Assembly: GCF_001307195.1 (NCBI RefSeq)
Contig: NZ_CP012808.1
Location: 1,240,001 to 1,304,000 of the forward strand
Source of the DNA: Acinetobacter equi
GTDB lineage: Bacteria; Pseudomonadota; Gammaproteobacteria; Pseudomonadales; Moraxellaceae
Direction of reading: 5' to 3'
DNA: 64,000 nt
Below the pieces are notes generated by a model. That model was not told the origin of the DNA. It did no database searches and saw only the letters and a list, made by a program, of their open reading frames with translations. The position numbers and the translations under genes are program-made. Shown piece after piece: positions 9,330 to 18,844 of the stretch (positions are counted from its first letter, which is position 1; the number at the start of each line of letters is the position of its first letter).

Positions 9330-9980
9330 ATGAAAAAATATACCGTTGAACAAGGTATCGTTGCACCATTAGACCGTGCCAATGTCGATACAGATTTGAT
9401 CATTCCAAAACAGTTTTTGAAATCAATTAAACGCACAGGTTTTGGTGAAAATTTATTTGATGAGTTACGTTATTTGGATGAAGGTTTTTTAGGTCAAGAT
9501 AATTCTAAACGCCCTAAAAACCCAGATTTTGCTTTAAACCAAAAACGTTACCAAGGTGCATCAATCTTGATTTCACGTGCTAACTTTGGTTGTGGTTCAA
9601 GTCGTGAACATGCGCCGTGGGCATTGGAAGAGTATGGTTTCCGTACTGTTATTGCGCCAAGTTATGCAGATATTTTCTTTAATAACAGCTTTAAAAATGG
9701 CATGTTACCTGTGATCTTGTCTGAAGAGATTGTAGATCAGTTATTTAAAGAATGCTTTGCAACGGAAGGTTATCAATTAACAATTGACTTAGAAGCACAA
9801 GAAGTTCGTACGCCATCTGGTGAAAGTTTTAAATTTGAAGTTGATCCATTTCGTAAGCACTGCTTGTTAAATGGTTTAGATGATATTGGCTTAACTTTAC
9901 AAGCTGCGGATGATATTCGTGCTTATGAAGAAAAAACGAAACAATCAAGACCTTGGGTATTTAGTGAAATTAAAGGCTAA
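9330..9980 (+). CDS. leuD: 3-isopropylmalate dehydratase small subunit
   Basis: Small (swivelling-domain) subunit of isopropylmalate isomerase. The 216-residue protein has [16 protein letters not shown] near the start, the conserved [20 protein letters not shown] loop, and [15 protein letters not shown] precedes the ATG. It is coupled to leuC and followed on the same strand by a lipoprotein gene and leuB, so the leu operon appears interrupted by one unrelated gene. Confidence 0.97.
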   Translation: MKKYTVEQGIVAPLDRANVDTDLIIPKQFLKSIKRTGFGENLFDELRYLDEGFLGQDNSKRPKNPDFALNQKRYQGASILISRANFGCGSSREHAPWALEEYGFRTVIAPSYADIFFNNSFKNGMLPVILSEEIVDQLFKECFATEGYQLTIDLEAQEVRTPSGESFKFEVDPFRKHCLLNGLDDIGLTLQAADDIRAYEEKTKQSRPWVFSEIKG

Positions 9981-10077
9981 TTTCTAGAAAATTTAGTCGT
10001 AGATAAGCATCTAATCTCTTGATACTATCAAACATAATTATGGTGATAGCTTTAGGGATTTAAGGTTGGGCCTCTGC

Positions 10078-10653
10078 ATGACTAAATCTATAGGAATACT
10101 TGGGGTTTTTAGTTTGATTGTACTCATGCTGGTAGGCTGCCAAGCTTGGGATACTGTTCGAATTAAAAATATTAAAGAAACTGAAAGCATGAAAAAAAAT
10201 GCATTGGTTTTTTGCGAGGGAACTGAAGTTTGTGAATTTGAACGTCTAGATACAATTAACATTGTTGATGAAAATAGATATCAAATTAGTGATGAAGCGA
10301 TTGAGCAAGGGCTGGTTCGTTTAAAAGGGACTTCACTGAAACATCCTAATGCATTGTATCTTTCAGTTTTGCCTCAACAGCATGAAGTTGTGATACGTTT
10401 TTATCCAATCTCAAAAAATAAGGCTGAAAAATTGGTGGTAATTCATCGGTTTGAGCCAAATAGAAATTATACCTTTAAGATGTATCGCAATCGTGGTACT
10501 GGGACTGGTTCATTATTAAATGTTTCAGCACCTGAACCATTATGTGTAGATTTGATTGAAGGTCAAAAAACCATACGTCGTTTTTGCAAACCTTATAATG
10601 TTCTTAACGGACTTGGAGAGTTTGCAGAAAAAAAAGTTAACAAACGTCAGTAG
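10078..10653 (+). CDS. Putative lipoprotein lying between leuD and leuB
   Basis: I do not recognise a family. Starting at the internal ATG (MTKSIGILGVFSLIVLMLVGC), the signal peptide ends in the lipobox LVGC, predicting a lipid-anchored protein of about 191 residues. The mature part has scattered cysteines (FCEGTEVCEF near the start; CVDLIEGQKTIRRFC near the end) that could form disulfides in the periplasm. It sits about 100 bases after leuD and about 28 bases before leuB, all on one strand, so it is likely transcribed with the leucine genes although nothing in it suggests a leucine-related role. Confidence 0.75.
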   Translation: MTKSIGILGVFSLIVLMLVGCQAWDTVRIKNIKETESMKKNALVFCEGTEVCEFERLDTINIVDENRYQISDEAIEQGLVRLKGTSLKHPNALYLSVLPQQHEVVIRFYPISKNKAEKLVVIHRFEPNRNYTFKMYRNRGTGTGSLLNVSAPEPLCVDLIEGQKTIRRFCKPYNVLNGLGEFAEKKVNKRQ

Positions 10654-10681
10654 TTTACTGATTTAAAGAATGGAAATCCTC

Positions 10682-11761
10682 ATGTCTAAACATATTTTGA
10701 TTTTACCTGGTGATGGTATTGGCCCAGAAATTATTAAAGCTGCGGAACAAGTACTCGCACGAGTAAACGAAAAATTTAATTTAGGTTTGACGTGGGAGGA
10801 AGGTTTATTGGGTGGTGCTGCTATTGATGCGCATGGTTCACCTTATCCAGAAGTAACAGCTGAACAAGCAAAAAAAGCAGATGCTATTTTATTAGGTGCA
10901 GTGGGCGGTCCTAAATGGGATACGATTGAGCGTTCCATTCGTCCTGAGCGTGGTTTACTTAAAATCCGTAGTGAATTAAATTTATTTGCAAATTTACGTC
11001 CTGCAATTTTATACCCACAACTTGCAGATGCTTCCAGTTTAAAACCTGAAGTTGTTGCTGGCTTAGATATTCTTATTGTTCGTGAATTAACTGGTGGTAT
11101 TTACTTCGGTCAACCACGTGGTATTCGTGAATTAGAAAATGGCGAGAAACAAGGTTTCAATACTGATGTTTATGCTGAATCTGAAATCAAACGTATTGCG
11201 AAAGTTGCATTTGAATTAGCAGGATTACGTGGTGGTAAAGTATGTTCTGTCGATAAAGCAAACGTACTTGAAGTTACTGAGCTTTGGAAGCAAACAGTTA
11301 CTGCTTTGAAAGAAGAGCAATATCCAAATATTAACTTGTCACACATGTATGTTGATAATGCTGCTATGCAATTGGTACGTGCACCAAAACAGTTTGATGT
11401 TATTGTGACAGGGAACTTGTTTGGTGACATCTTATCTGATGAAGCAGCAATGTTGACAGGTTCTATTGGTATGTTGCCATCTGCATCTTTAGATGAAAAT
11501 GGTAAAGGTATGTATGAACCATGTCATGGTTCAGCACCTGATATTGCTGGTCAAAATATTGCAAACCCATTGGCAACGATTCTTTCTGTTGCAATGATGC
11601 TTCGTTATACTTTCCGTGAAGAAGTGGCTGCTAAGGCAATTGAAGATGCTGTCGGTGCTGTTTTAGATCAAGGTTTACGTACAGCAGATATTTTATCTGA
11701 AGGTGCAACAAAAGTTGGTACAGTGGAAATGGGACAAGCTGTTGTTACAGCATTGAACTAA
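10682..11761 (+). CDS. leuB: 3-isopropylmalate dehydrogenase
   Basis: NAD-dependent oxidative decarboxylation of 3-isopropylmalate, third committed step of leucine synthesis. I use the start [16 protein letters not shown], the family's usual N-terminus; four extra residues upstream are unlikely. Other motifs are [13 protein letters not shown], the substrate-binding arginines in [41 protein letters not shown] and the NAD-binding [19 protein letters not shown]. About 359 residues, normal length. A clear terminator follows. Confidence 0.97.
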   Translation: MSKHILILPGDGIGPEIIKAAEQVLARVNEKFNLGLTWEEGLLGGAAIDAHGSPYPEVTAEQAKKADAILLGAVGGPKWDTIERSIRPERGLLKIRSELNLFANLRPAILYPQLADASSLKPEVVAGLDILIVRELTGGIYFGQPRGIRELENGEKQGFNTDVYAESEIKRIAKVAFELAGLRGGKVCSVDKANVLEVTELWKQTVTALKEEQYPNINLSHMYVDNAAMQLVRAPKQFDVIVTGNLFGDILSDEAAMLTGSIGMLPSASLDENGKGMYEPCHGSAPDIAGQNIANPLATILSVAMMLRYTFREEVAAKAIEDAVGAVLDQGLRTADILSEGATKVGTVEMGQAVVTALN

Positions 11762-11784
11762 TTTAAAACTATTTTGTTGTAAGA

Positions 11785-11811
11785 AAACGTAGCCAAGTGC
11801 TACGTTTTTTT
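11785..11811 (+). terminator. Terminator of the leu operon
   Basis: Stem AAACGTAGC / GCTACGTTT with a CAAGT loop followed by a run of T, directly after leuB. Confidence 0.85.
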
Positions 11812-11970
11812 ATGGAAATAAGAGTTTTATGTAAAAAATTAAGTTTTAAAAATCGTAAAAAGAAATGTAAAGAATAGAAAAAAATGAGGTAGAAGATATT
11901 TTTTGATAAAATTTGGGGGATAAAAATGCAAGGCTTCAATTATATAATTGAAGTCGAAAAAGATAATAAA

Positions 11971-11997
11971 AAAGCCACTAGATAAAAGTGGCTTTTA
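11971..11997 (-). terminator. Terminator of infA
   Basis: On the minus strand AAAGCCAC, a loop, GTGGCTTTTTTA: an 8-bp stem followed by T residues, just after the infA stop. Confidence 0.75.
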
Positions 11998-12009
11998 GCT
12001 TACTAACGC

Positions 12010-12231
12010 TTAGCGTGCACGGTAAGTAATACGACCCTTAGTTAAATCATAAGGAGTCATTTCTACTTTTACACTGTCGCCAGTCAAAATACGAATATAG
12101 TGTTTACGCATTTTACCAGAGATGTGGGCGATAACTTCGTGACCGTTTTCTAAACGTACACGGAACATAGTATTAGGAAGCGTTTCGGTGACAACGCCTT
12201 CGAACTCGATGAGTTCCTCTTTATTGGCCAT
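12010..12231 (-). CDS. infA: Translation initiation factor IF-1
   Basis: A 73-residue S1/OB-fold protein that binds the ribosomal A site during initiation. The sequence is near-canonical: [39 protein letters not shown], and KGRITYRAR at the end. Monocistronic, with its own terminator, opposite in strand to leuB and to the AraC-type gene. Confidence 0.97.
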   Translation of the reverse strand: MANKEELIEFEGVVTETLPNTMFRVRLENGHEVIAHISGKMRKHYIRILTGDSVKVEMTPYDLTKGRITYRAR

Positions 12232-12431
12232 AGCCTACCTGAGTATCAAATTGGAAAGGCGCAAATTATAGTCAATTTTTTTGCAAATTACAAGATTAGA
12301 GGGCTTTGAGAATGATCATCTGTCATTCAAATAGATGAATTTGGTGTTTAAATAATTTCAACAAATATTGTAGCGATGCTGTTGTCAGTTTGGTCAATCG
12401 AAGTTAATCTTAAATTCTAAGATTGGGATAG

Positions 12432-13463
12432 ATGAATAGAGCAAGGAAGATTTTTGTGGGTCAGCTAACAGATGCATCCGTTGTTTTACGACTAGGCTAT
12501 CAAGCTATTCGACGTTCAGGATTACCAACAGAAGAAATATTAACAAAAGCAGGTGTTGCATTAACACAAGTAGAAGCAAATGATCGAACACCTTTTAGCG
12601 CTCAATATGCATTTTGGGTTGCTGCAGAAGAAGTTAGTAAAGATCCAGATATTGGATTGCATTTAGGTGAAAACTTACCACTATATCGTGGGCAGGTGAT
12701 GGAGCATTTATTTGTATCTTCTGAAAATTTTGGAAAAGGTCTTACTCGTGCTTTAGCTTATCAACGGCTTATTAGTGATGTTTTTTCTGCTAAATTAGTG
12801 GTTGAAGATGATCGTTGTTATTTAACCAATGGTTTGCAACGGTCACCTGAAAATATTGTAAATCGTCATTTTTCTGAATGTGCGATGTCAGGCATTATTC
12901 GCTTTTTTAAATTTATTACAGAAGGACATTTTAAGCCCTTATATATTGATTTTAATTTTAGCCAAGGTGCACCTGATGATGAATACTTTAGGGTTTACGA
13001 ATGTCCTGTGAGCTTAGGTCAGGCAGAAACTCGATTGTATTTTGAACCATCTATTTTAGAACATCCACTTTGGCAAGCAGAACCAGAATTGTTACAGTTG
13101 CATGAGCAATTAGCATTAGAAAAATTACAAGAGTTGGCTCGTTATGATTTGGTGGGGGAAGTCCGACGTGCTATAGGTTCAACGCTTGAAAGAGGAGAAA
13201 CAACCTTAGAAACCGTTGCAGCACAGTTAAATATTACTCCACGTCGTTTAAGAACTCAGTTAAGTGAAGCGAATACCAGTTTTCAGCAAATTTTGTCAGA
13301 TTACCGTTGTCGTTTGGCAAAGCGTCTTCTTGCGAATACAAGTGAAAGTGTTGAGCGAATTGTATATTTAACAGGTTTTTCTGAACCAAGTACATTTTAT
13401 AGGGCATTTAAACGCTGGACAAATGAAACACCTGTTGAATATAGAAAGCGTAAACAGCGCTAA
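12432..13463 (+). CDS. AraC-family transcriptional regulator
   Basis: A 343-residue regulator with the arabinose-binding-like N-terminal domain found in OruR/ArgR-type AraC proteins (about 20-210) and two C-terminal helix-turn-helix motifs (about 245-340). The first is LETVAAQLNITPRRLRTQLSE; the second is VERIVYLTGFSEPSTFYRAFKRW, followed by TPVEYRKRK, the classical AraC ending. No divergent target operon is adjacent: infA lies upstream and truA downstream, both on the other strand. Its regulon and ligand cannot be inferred. Confidence 0.9.
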   Translation: MNRARKIFVGQLTDASVVLRLGYQAIRRSGLPTEEILTKAGVALTQVEANDRTPFSAQYAFWVAAEEVSKDPDIGLHLGENLPLYRGQVMEHLFVSSENFGKGLTRALAYQRLISDVFSAKLVVEDDRCYLTNGLQRSPENIVNRHFSECAMSGIIRFFKFITEGHFKPLYIDFNFSQGAPDDEYFRVYECPVSLGQAETRLYFEPSILEHPLWQAEPELLQLHEQLALEKLQELARYDLVGEVRRAIGSTLERGETTLETVAAQLNITPRRLRTQLSEANTSFQQILSDYRCRLAKRLLANTSESVERIVYLTGFSEPSTFYRAFKRWTNETPVEYRKRKQR

Positions 13464-13481
13464 GATCATATTTAAGAGCTT

Positions 13482-13514
13482 TCGTATCCCTCTTTTATGT
13501 AAGAAGGGATACGA
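13482..13514. terminator. Hairpin between convergent araC-type gene and truA
   Basis: CGTATCCCTCTT pairs with AAGAAGGGATACG with one bulged base. It lies between two convergent stops and probably ends transcription from one or both sides, although the T-run is weak. Confidence 0.55.
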
Positions 13515-13519
13515 TCGTA

Positions 13520-14317
13520 CTATTCAGGCATATTTAGCCAATGAGGTCCTAAAGGTTGCTTGGGTAATTCAAACTCGGGCGGATAGTCGGCATGAATAAA
13601 ATAAAGTCCATCTGGAGGGGCTGTAATCCCTGCTGCTTTTCGATCTTCGGCTGCAAAAATCTCATCAATATGATCTAAATCATACATACCTTGTCCAATT
13701 TCAAGTAAGCATCCCATAATATTTCTTACCATATGATGTAAAAATCCATTAGCTTGAATATCGAGAACTAAATAACAACCATGACGAATTAAACGACAAT
13801 GGCTGACATGACGAACAGGTTGATTTGATTGGCATGCTGCTGCTCGAAAGCTTTCAAAATTATGTGTTCCTTCAAATTTTTTCGCAGCTTCAATCATTTT
13901 ATCGACATCTAATGGATAAAAAGCATGAGTCACTTGTTTATATAAAAGAGCTGGTCGCTGAGGATTATTATAGACCACATAACGATAGCGACGTGCTTGT
14001 GCTTTAAATCGAGCGTGGAAGCTAGAATCCATCTCTTTAATCCATTGGATGGAAATATCTTTAGGCAAGGTGCTATTTGAGCCCATGAGCCAACCACGCA
14101 TTGGACGAATTGCATTTGTATCGAAATGAGCAACCATATTGGTGGCATGTACACCAGCATCGGTACGACCTGCACCATGTAAGATGATGGGTTCATCTGC
14201 AATTTTAGAGAGTACGGTTTCTATTGTTTCTTGAACACTACGTACGCCAGCTTGTTGAGTTTGCCAACCTTTATATCGAATGCCACAAAACTCAATACCG
14301 ACTGCAAAACGTGGCAT
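13520..14317 (-). CDS. truA: tRNA pseudouridine(38-40) synthase TruA
   Basis: Isomerises uridines 38-40 in the anticodon arm of tRNAs. The catalytic aspartate is in GAGRTDAGVHA; YKGWQTQ near the N-terminus and NGFLHHMVRNIMGCLLEIG are family signatures. I prefer the ATG (MPRFAVGIEF) with GAGGTG in front over the GTG two codons upstream. About 265 residues. The order asd-fimV-truA is shared with Pseudomonas, although here an asparaginase gene lies between fimV and truA. Confidence 0.95.
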   Translation of the reverse strand: MPRFAVGIEFCGIRYKGWQTQQAGVRSVQETIETVLSKIADEPIILHGAGRTDAGVHATNMVAHFDTNAIRPMRGWLMGSNSTLPKDISIQWIKEMDSSFHARFKAQARRYRYVVYNNPQRPALLYKQVTHAFYPLDVDKMIEAAKKFEGTHNFESFRAAACQSNQPVRHVSHCRLIRHGCYLVLDIQANGFLHHMVRNIMGCLLEIGQGMYDLDHIDEIFAAEDRKAAGITAPPDGLYFIHADYPPEFELPKQPLGPHWLNMPE

Positions 14318-14335
14318 AATCACCTCAAATTAGAC

Positions 14336-15298
14336 TTAATCATTCCAATGTTCAATCCATTGGTCTACGGTATCGTATTTTAAATACATTTTTAATGATT
14401 TTGCATAAAGATCTGCATGACTAAGTGTATTACTCACTAAAATTTTAGAAGTTTGAATCCATTGACTAATGGCATAACGTTGATCAATTGAACCAAAAGG
14501 GACTTGTGTTGTTAAAATAACTGGACAGTTTTTTTCTTTAAGTTTTTGCAATATATCAATAATTTCTGTATTTGTAGAAATGTTGCCTGTTCCAAATCCT
14601 TGTAAAATGAGGCAACTTGGAGGATGAGACAGTAGATTTTTTAAATTAAATAATAATGCAGAAGGATCTGAAGGTTGTAGCATCCAATTTTGACAATTGA
14701 ATTGTTTTGCTTTCTCAATATGTGAATCTTTTACTATAAGTACATGTTCAATATATGAAATTGAATTTTGTGCAAGAATGCCTGTAAATGCATTTAAATC
14801 GGTTGTATGTCGTTTTAAGGCAGTTTGGGCATGTATGAGTTGATGATGAAATGCCAGATAAACACCTACAGGAACATGCATCACAGAATCGAGAGCGAAA
14901 TTTAAATTTTCTAAAGCATCTGTAAATTCACGTGTATTTTGAGCATCTACCGTAAGCAGAGGATATTGGCTACCTGTAAGCACGACATAGGCAGACTGAC
15001 CAAGACATTGAGCTAAAATAGCACCTGCATAACTAAGCGTATCTGTACCGTGAATAATCACAAAGTGTTGAAAATTTTGCAGTTGAAATTTTTGAATAAA
15101 TTGTATGAGTTTAAGCCAATCACTTGGGGTACAAGCACTACTATCTTTAATTACAGGTGCAATAAAACATTCAATATTCAAATGATGCGGTAAGATTTTT
15201 TTTAGTTTTGGGATAAGGTCATTTGCAGGCATTGGGTTTAAAGGTTCACCAATGCAGCCAAACGTTCCACCCATATAAATCAATGCAATTTTTTTCAT
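14336..15298 (-). CDS. L-asparaginase family protein
   Basis: A 320-residue amidohydrolase of the bacterial asparaginase family. The first active-site threonine motif appears as YMGGTFGCIGE and the second as HGTDTLSYAGAILAQ, with LTGSQYP following, as in cytoplasmic (type I-like) enzymes. No signal peptide is seen, consistent with a cytoplasmic enzyme. It ends about 18 bases before truA on the same strand and follows the fimV genes, so it appears inserted into the conserved asd-fimV-truA block. Asparagine versus glutamine preference cannot be judged. Confidence 0.88.
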   Translation of the reverse strand: MKKIALIYMGGTFGCIGEPLNPMPANDLIPKLKKILPHHLNIECFIAPVIKDSSACTPSDWLKLIQFIQKFQLQNFQHFVIIHGTDTLSYAGAILAQCLGQSAYVVLTGSQYPLLTVDAQNTREFTDALENLNFALDSVMHVPVGVYLAFHHQLIHAQTALKRHTTDLNAFTGILAQNSISYIEHVLIVKDSHIEKAKQFNCQNWMLQPSDPSALLFNLKNLLSHPPSCLILQGFGTGNISTNTEIIDILQKLKEKNCPVILTTQVPFGSIDQRYAISQWIQTSKILVSNTLSHADLYAKSLKMYLKYDTVDQWIEHWND

Positions 15299-15352
15299 TA
15301 CTAAAATTCACACTTTAGATTGTCATTTTATGTGATCATAAAACTAAATTTG

Positions 15353-16164
15353 TTAAGATGCGATTTGTTTTAGTAGTTGATCTGCTTGGTTTCGTTGTGC
15401 TGTATTGTAGCTTTTTTCCTTTTCTTCAATTAATCGTCTAGCATCTTCATAAGCTCCCAACTCTATATATTTTTCAGCAAGTTCGAAATTAAGAGAAATT
15501 TCATCTGTTTGTTCAAGTTCAGGAAATGCATCTAATAAAGGATCAGAAGGCATTGAGATAGTAGTTTGATTATTCTCACTTTCAACTGCTATAAGATTTA
15601 ATGAATGGTCATTTGAGAGTGAGTTTTCGCTCGTTGAGATAGAAAAATTCTGATCAAAATATTCTTTTTTACTGTTAGATTCTGTTGTTTCTAGTTCTAA
15701 TTTTTTAACAATTTGATTTGATTTGATTGAGAAGGTAATTCAAACTCAATGGTTTCTATTGTATTGCTGTTATCTTTGATTCTTGCTTTTACCAATTGAA
15801 GAATTGGTTGATGATCTTGTGTATTTAGGCGGTCTAAAAGTTCTTGAATGGAAAGTTCATCATTTTGTAAAAGATAAATTTCGAGTAACAGTAGGTAGGC
15901 TTTTGGTTCTAAATGATTTTGTTTAATCCATTCATTAATCTGAACTTCAGCTGCAAAAAAATTACGATCATTAATTAAGGATGTAATCTTTTGGTAAATT
16001 TCATCTGAAGTTAAATATATTTGGCTTGTATCGTTTAGTGTAGAAGAGGTAGATCCTTTCTTTACTGATGTGCGGGATACACGTGATTTTTTCTTTGATT
16101 TATTAATGATAAAAAATAATGCAATAAATACAATCACAATAGCAATAAGTATATATATGAGCAT
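15353..16164 (-). pseudogene. fimV: FimV C-terminal half (TM + TPR + FimV_C), frame broken by one base
   Basis: As written, the gene gives two frames: a 155-residue part (membrane helix 2-20, then a basic and Ser-rich linker and a TPR-like region) and a 66-residue part ending in a FimV C-terminal domain (ISLNFELAEKYIELGAYEDA). They join if one A is added to the A6 run (T6 at 15701-15706 on the plus strand): the frame then reads through KKLELETTESN, continues open to MPSDPLLDAFPELEQ, and totals exactly 271 codons. AGGGG lies upstream of the ATG. FimV/HubP proteins are polar landmark organisers of type IV pili. Either a sequencing deletion or a genuine frameshift. Confidence 0.8.
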
Positions 16165-16367
16165 CTAGGTACCCCTTTAAATATGTTTATATGTAATTAA
16201 AATTAGCTCAATTTCGTTATTTTAAATTAAGAAAAAGATACCAGACAAAGTTTAAATAATGATGAGTTTAACATTTATATAGCATAATTAGCATGATATA
16301 GGTCTCTTCTAATTTATTATTAAATTAATTTCACTTATATTTATTCGTTAAATTTAATTCTAAAAAA
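16165..16367 (-). other. Spacer between the two fimV halves
   Basis: About 200 bp of A/T-rich DNA with stops in all minus-strand frames, so the N- and C-terminal FimV parts are not joined by a simple frameshift here. It ends with a good ribosome binding site (AAAGGGG) for the downstream half, which suggests separate translation. Confidence 0.5.
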
Positions 16368-17321
16368 TCATACTAGTATTGGCTTTAACGTAATAATAGT
16401 GCCATTTTTAAGTTTATTAAAATTTCCACGAATAAATGCATGTTGATTGTTTAGTTGAATTTGTTTCATTACTTGTGAGATGGGGATTTGATGTTTATAT
16501 GCAATTTTTGATGAAATTAACCATAAATTATCATTTTTTTGAACGATATATTTGATATCTGTTTGAATAGAGCCTGTATTCTTTATATGAGTTTCTTTTG
16601 AATTTATAGCAAATTTTTCTTGATTGAGCGATGGTGGCGCAAAAGAAGAAACCTGTAAAACTTTATCAGTAATTGTAGCTTGATTTGTGATTACTTTTTG
16701 TGGTGTTTGGTCACTTGTTGAAACCTGACGATTTGATGTTATCCATGTATTGTTTAAATTTGGTGGTTGTTTGGGTAAAGGGGTAAGTACATAGTCTATT
16801 TGTGAAGGGCTTTCTATATTGATCCTACTTTGTTGTTTTCTTATGTGCTGTGCAGTAATTTCTAGTTCACTTACAATATGAATGGGGTGTAGCATTTTTT
16901 CTTGATAATTTTCTAATTTGTAACTTGTAGATATATTAGGATGATAAATAATAGATTGCCGTATATGTTGCAGTCTCTTATTTTCCCCATTTTGAATTTT
17001 AATTACAAAGTCTAAAGTTGGGCTATAAATAGGAGTAGAGGAGGTAACTGTAATGATCCCAGTTTCATGATTTTTAGGGCGAATAAAAAAATTTAAATGT
17101 TGTGGTGGTTGGTGTTTAATTCCTAAAGTGTTTAAGTCATGTGCATTTGCTAAACTGACGTGTATAGGTGAGTCATGATCGGTGTATCGAAAATGGATTT
17201 CGGCATATAGGAGATCTCCTATAGAGGACTGAATTCGAATGGAGTCAAGAGAAAGAGAATATAAACTTTGAGATCCTAAAATCGCAAAAATCGCCCCGAT
17301 AATTTTTTGATAAGTATTCAT
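16368..17321 (-). CDS. FimV-like N-terminal protein (FimV N-domain plus LysM)
   Basis: About 317 residues from MNTYQKIIGAIFAILGSQ, a signal peptide ending near YSLSL. The mature start LSLDSIRIQSSIGDLLYAEI matches the conserved FimV/TspA N-terminal domain. A C-terminal LysM-like region (YIVQKNDNLWLISSKIA, then HAFIRGNFNKLKNG) matches the FimV peptidoglycan-binding part. The frame ends there, whereas full FimV proteins continue through a membrane helix to a cytoplasmic TPR region; that part is the next gene. I reject the longer frame because it would run into the asd terminator. The position next to asd supports the identity. Confidence 0.85.
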   Translation of the reverse strand: MNTYQKIIGAIFAILGSQSLYSLSLDSIRIQSSIGDLLYAEIHFRYTDHDSPIHVSLANAHDLNTLGIKHQPPQHLNFFIRPKNHETGIITVTSSTPIYSPTLDFVIKIQNGENKRLQHIRQSIIYHPNISTSYKLENYQEKMLHPIHIVSELEITAQHIRKQQSRINIESPSQIDYVLTPLPKQPPNLNNTWITSNRQVSTSDQTPQKVITNQATITDKVLQVSSFAPPSLNQEKFAINSKETHIKNTGSIQTDIKYIVQKNDNLWLISSKIAYKHQIPISQVMKQIQLNNQHAFIRGNFNKLKNGTIITLKPILV

Positions 17322-17407
17322 ATTTTTCTTTGGATCATATTTATTATTGATATATAAGATATCTTTTTGTTGGTTATTTGTAAATAATTTGTAGAGGGTA
17401 GAATTAA

Positions 17408-17437
17408 AAAAGCCGATCAAAATAGATCGACTTTTCT
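17408..17437 (-). terminator. Terminator of asd
   Basis: On the minus strand AAGTCGATC, loop, GATCGGCTTTTTT: a 9-bp stem with one G-U pair and a T-run, immediately after asd. Confidence 0.8.
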
Positions 17438-17456
17438 TTCAAAAATAAGAATTAAA

Positions 17457-18575
17457 TTAGTTGTTTTTAAATTCAATAAGAATACGTAACATACGACGCA
17501 GTGGTTCAGCAGCACCCCAAAGTAATTGGTCACCAACAGTAAACGCACCTAGATATTCTTTACCCATATTGAGCTTACGTAGACGACCTACTGGTACAGA
17601 TAATGTACCTGTTACAGCAACAGGTGTGAGATCAATCATAGATGCGTCACGTGTATTTGGCACAACTTTAGACCAATCATTAGCATTTGCAATGATATCT
17701 TCGATTTCATCTAATGGGATGTCTTTACGAAGTTTTAAAGTTAAAGCTTGTGAGTGGCAACGCATTGCACCAATACGAACACAGTGTCCATCAATAGGGA
17801 CAATTTGTTGATTGCCTAAGATTTTATTGGTTTCAACTTGACCTTTCCATTCTTCTTTAGATTGACCGCTTTCTAATTGCTTATCAATATAAGGAATGAG
17901 TGAACCAGCTAATGGAACGCCAAAGTTTGCAGATGGGAAACCTTCACCACGTTGTAATTCAGCAATTTTAGAATCAATATCTAAAATTGGTGAGCGTGGA
18001 TCATCAAGTAAGTCTTTTGTATTATTATACAAATAACCCATACCAGTGATGAGTTCACGCATGTTTTGCGCACCAGCACCAGAAGCAGCTTGATACGTCA
18101 TTGATGTTGCCCATTCCACTAAGTTATTTTGGAATAAGCCACCTAAACCCATAAGCATTAAAGAAACTGTACAGTTACCACCAACAAAAGTTTTAGTACC
18201 TTTGACTAAACCATCTTTGATGACATTCATGTTTACAGGATCTAGAACAATAATTGCTTCATCATCCATACGTAATGTAGATGCTGCATCAATCCAGTAA
18301 CCATTCCAATTTTCAGCTTTTAGCTTTGGAAATACTTCAGACGTATAATCACCACCTTGACAGGTAATAATGACATCCATTTGCTTTAGACTGGTAATGT
18401 CTGTCGCATCCATAAGTGCTGGGGCAGTTTTACCGCCAAACGCAGGTGCTTCACCACCTGCATTACTGGTAGAAAAATAAAATGGCTCAAAATGAGCGAA
18501 ATCATTTTCTTCAACCATTCGTTGCATAAGGACGGAACCAACCATCCCGCGCCAACCGACCAGACCTACTTTCAT
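17457..18575 (-). CDS. asd: Aspartate-semialdehyde dehydrogenase
   Basis: NADPH-dependent reduction of aspartyl phosphate to aspartate semialdehyde, the branch point for lysine, threonine, methionine and diaminopimelate. The start [20 protein letters not shown] is the family norm; the longer upstream frame is spurious. The catalytic Cys is in [16 protein letters not shown]; the active-site His region is [16 protein letters not shown]. About 372 residues, typical of the gamma-proteobacterial type. It is followed by the fimV homologue on the same strand, as in Pseudomonas. Confidence 0.97.
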   Translation of the reverse strand: MKVGLVGWRGMVGSVLMQRMVEENDFAHFEPFYFSTSNAGGEAPAFGGKTAPALMDATDITSLKQMDVIITCQGGDYTSEVFPKLKAENWNGYWIDAASTLRMDDEAIIVLDPVNMNVIKDGLVKGTKTFVGGNCTVSLMLMGLGGLFQNNLVEWATSMTYQAASGAGAQNMRELITGMGYLYNNTKDLLDDPRSPILDIDSKIAELQRGEGFPSANFGVPLAGSLIPYIDKQLESGQSKEEWKGQVETNKILGNQQIVPIDGHCVRIGAMRCHSQALTLKLRKDIPLDEIEDIIANANDWSKVVPNTRDASMIDLTPVAVTGTLSVPVGRLRKLNMGKEYLGAFTVGDQLLWGAAEPLRRMLRILIEFKNN

Positions 18576-18844
18576 GTCATTTTGCCTCGGTGCGTAAAAA
18601 ATAAAAGGGGATTTGAGTGTATCAAAAGAGCAATTAACTGCAAGCGTTACACGATGAAAAATCAAGAATATTATGCAATATACCTTGTTTCTTTTAGAGG
18701 TAAAATTGATATAAATTTATGAATTAATAAAAAAATAAGAATATGAGATTTGATGTATATTATAAAAAATAAAAATAAGTAAATGTAAAATATGACAAAA
18801 TATATTTGATATATGTGAATTAATTAATTGAATTGTAGTAAAAA
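18576..18844. other. Gene-free A/T-rich region upstream of asd
   Basis: No supportable ORF. It must contain the asd promoter (leftward) and, if the neighbouring small RNA is real, a rightward promoter. TTGATA at 18806-18811 is a possible -35, but no good -10 sits at the right distance. Confidence 0.4.

Noticed and set aside
8213..9436. Several minus-strand open frames opposite leuC
   Set aside because: They are shadows of a strongly coding gene, with no ribosome sites and Leu/His-rich nonsense composition.
17322..17420. Longer N-terminus for the FimV-like N-terminal protein
   Set aside because: It begins inside the asd terminator, has no ribosome site, and would place the signal peptide internally.
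18577..18665. Upstream extension of asd
   Set aside because: The family start [14 protein letters not shown] is internal; the extension resembles no Asd and is probably untranslated leader.
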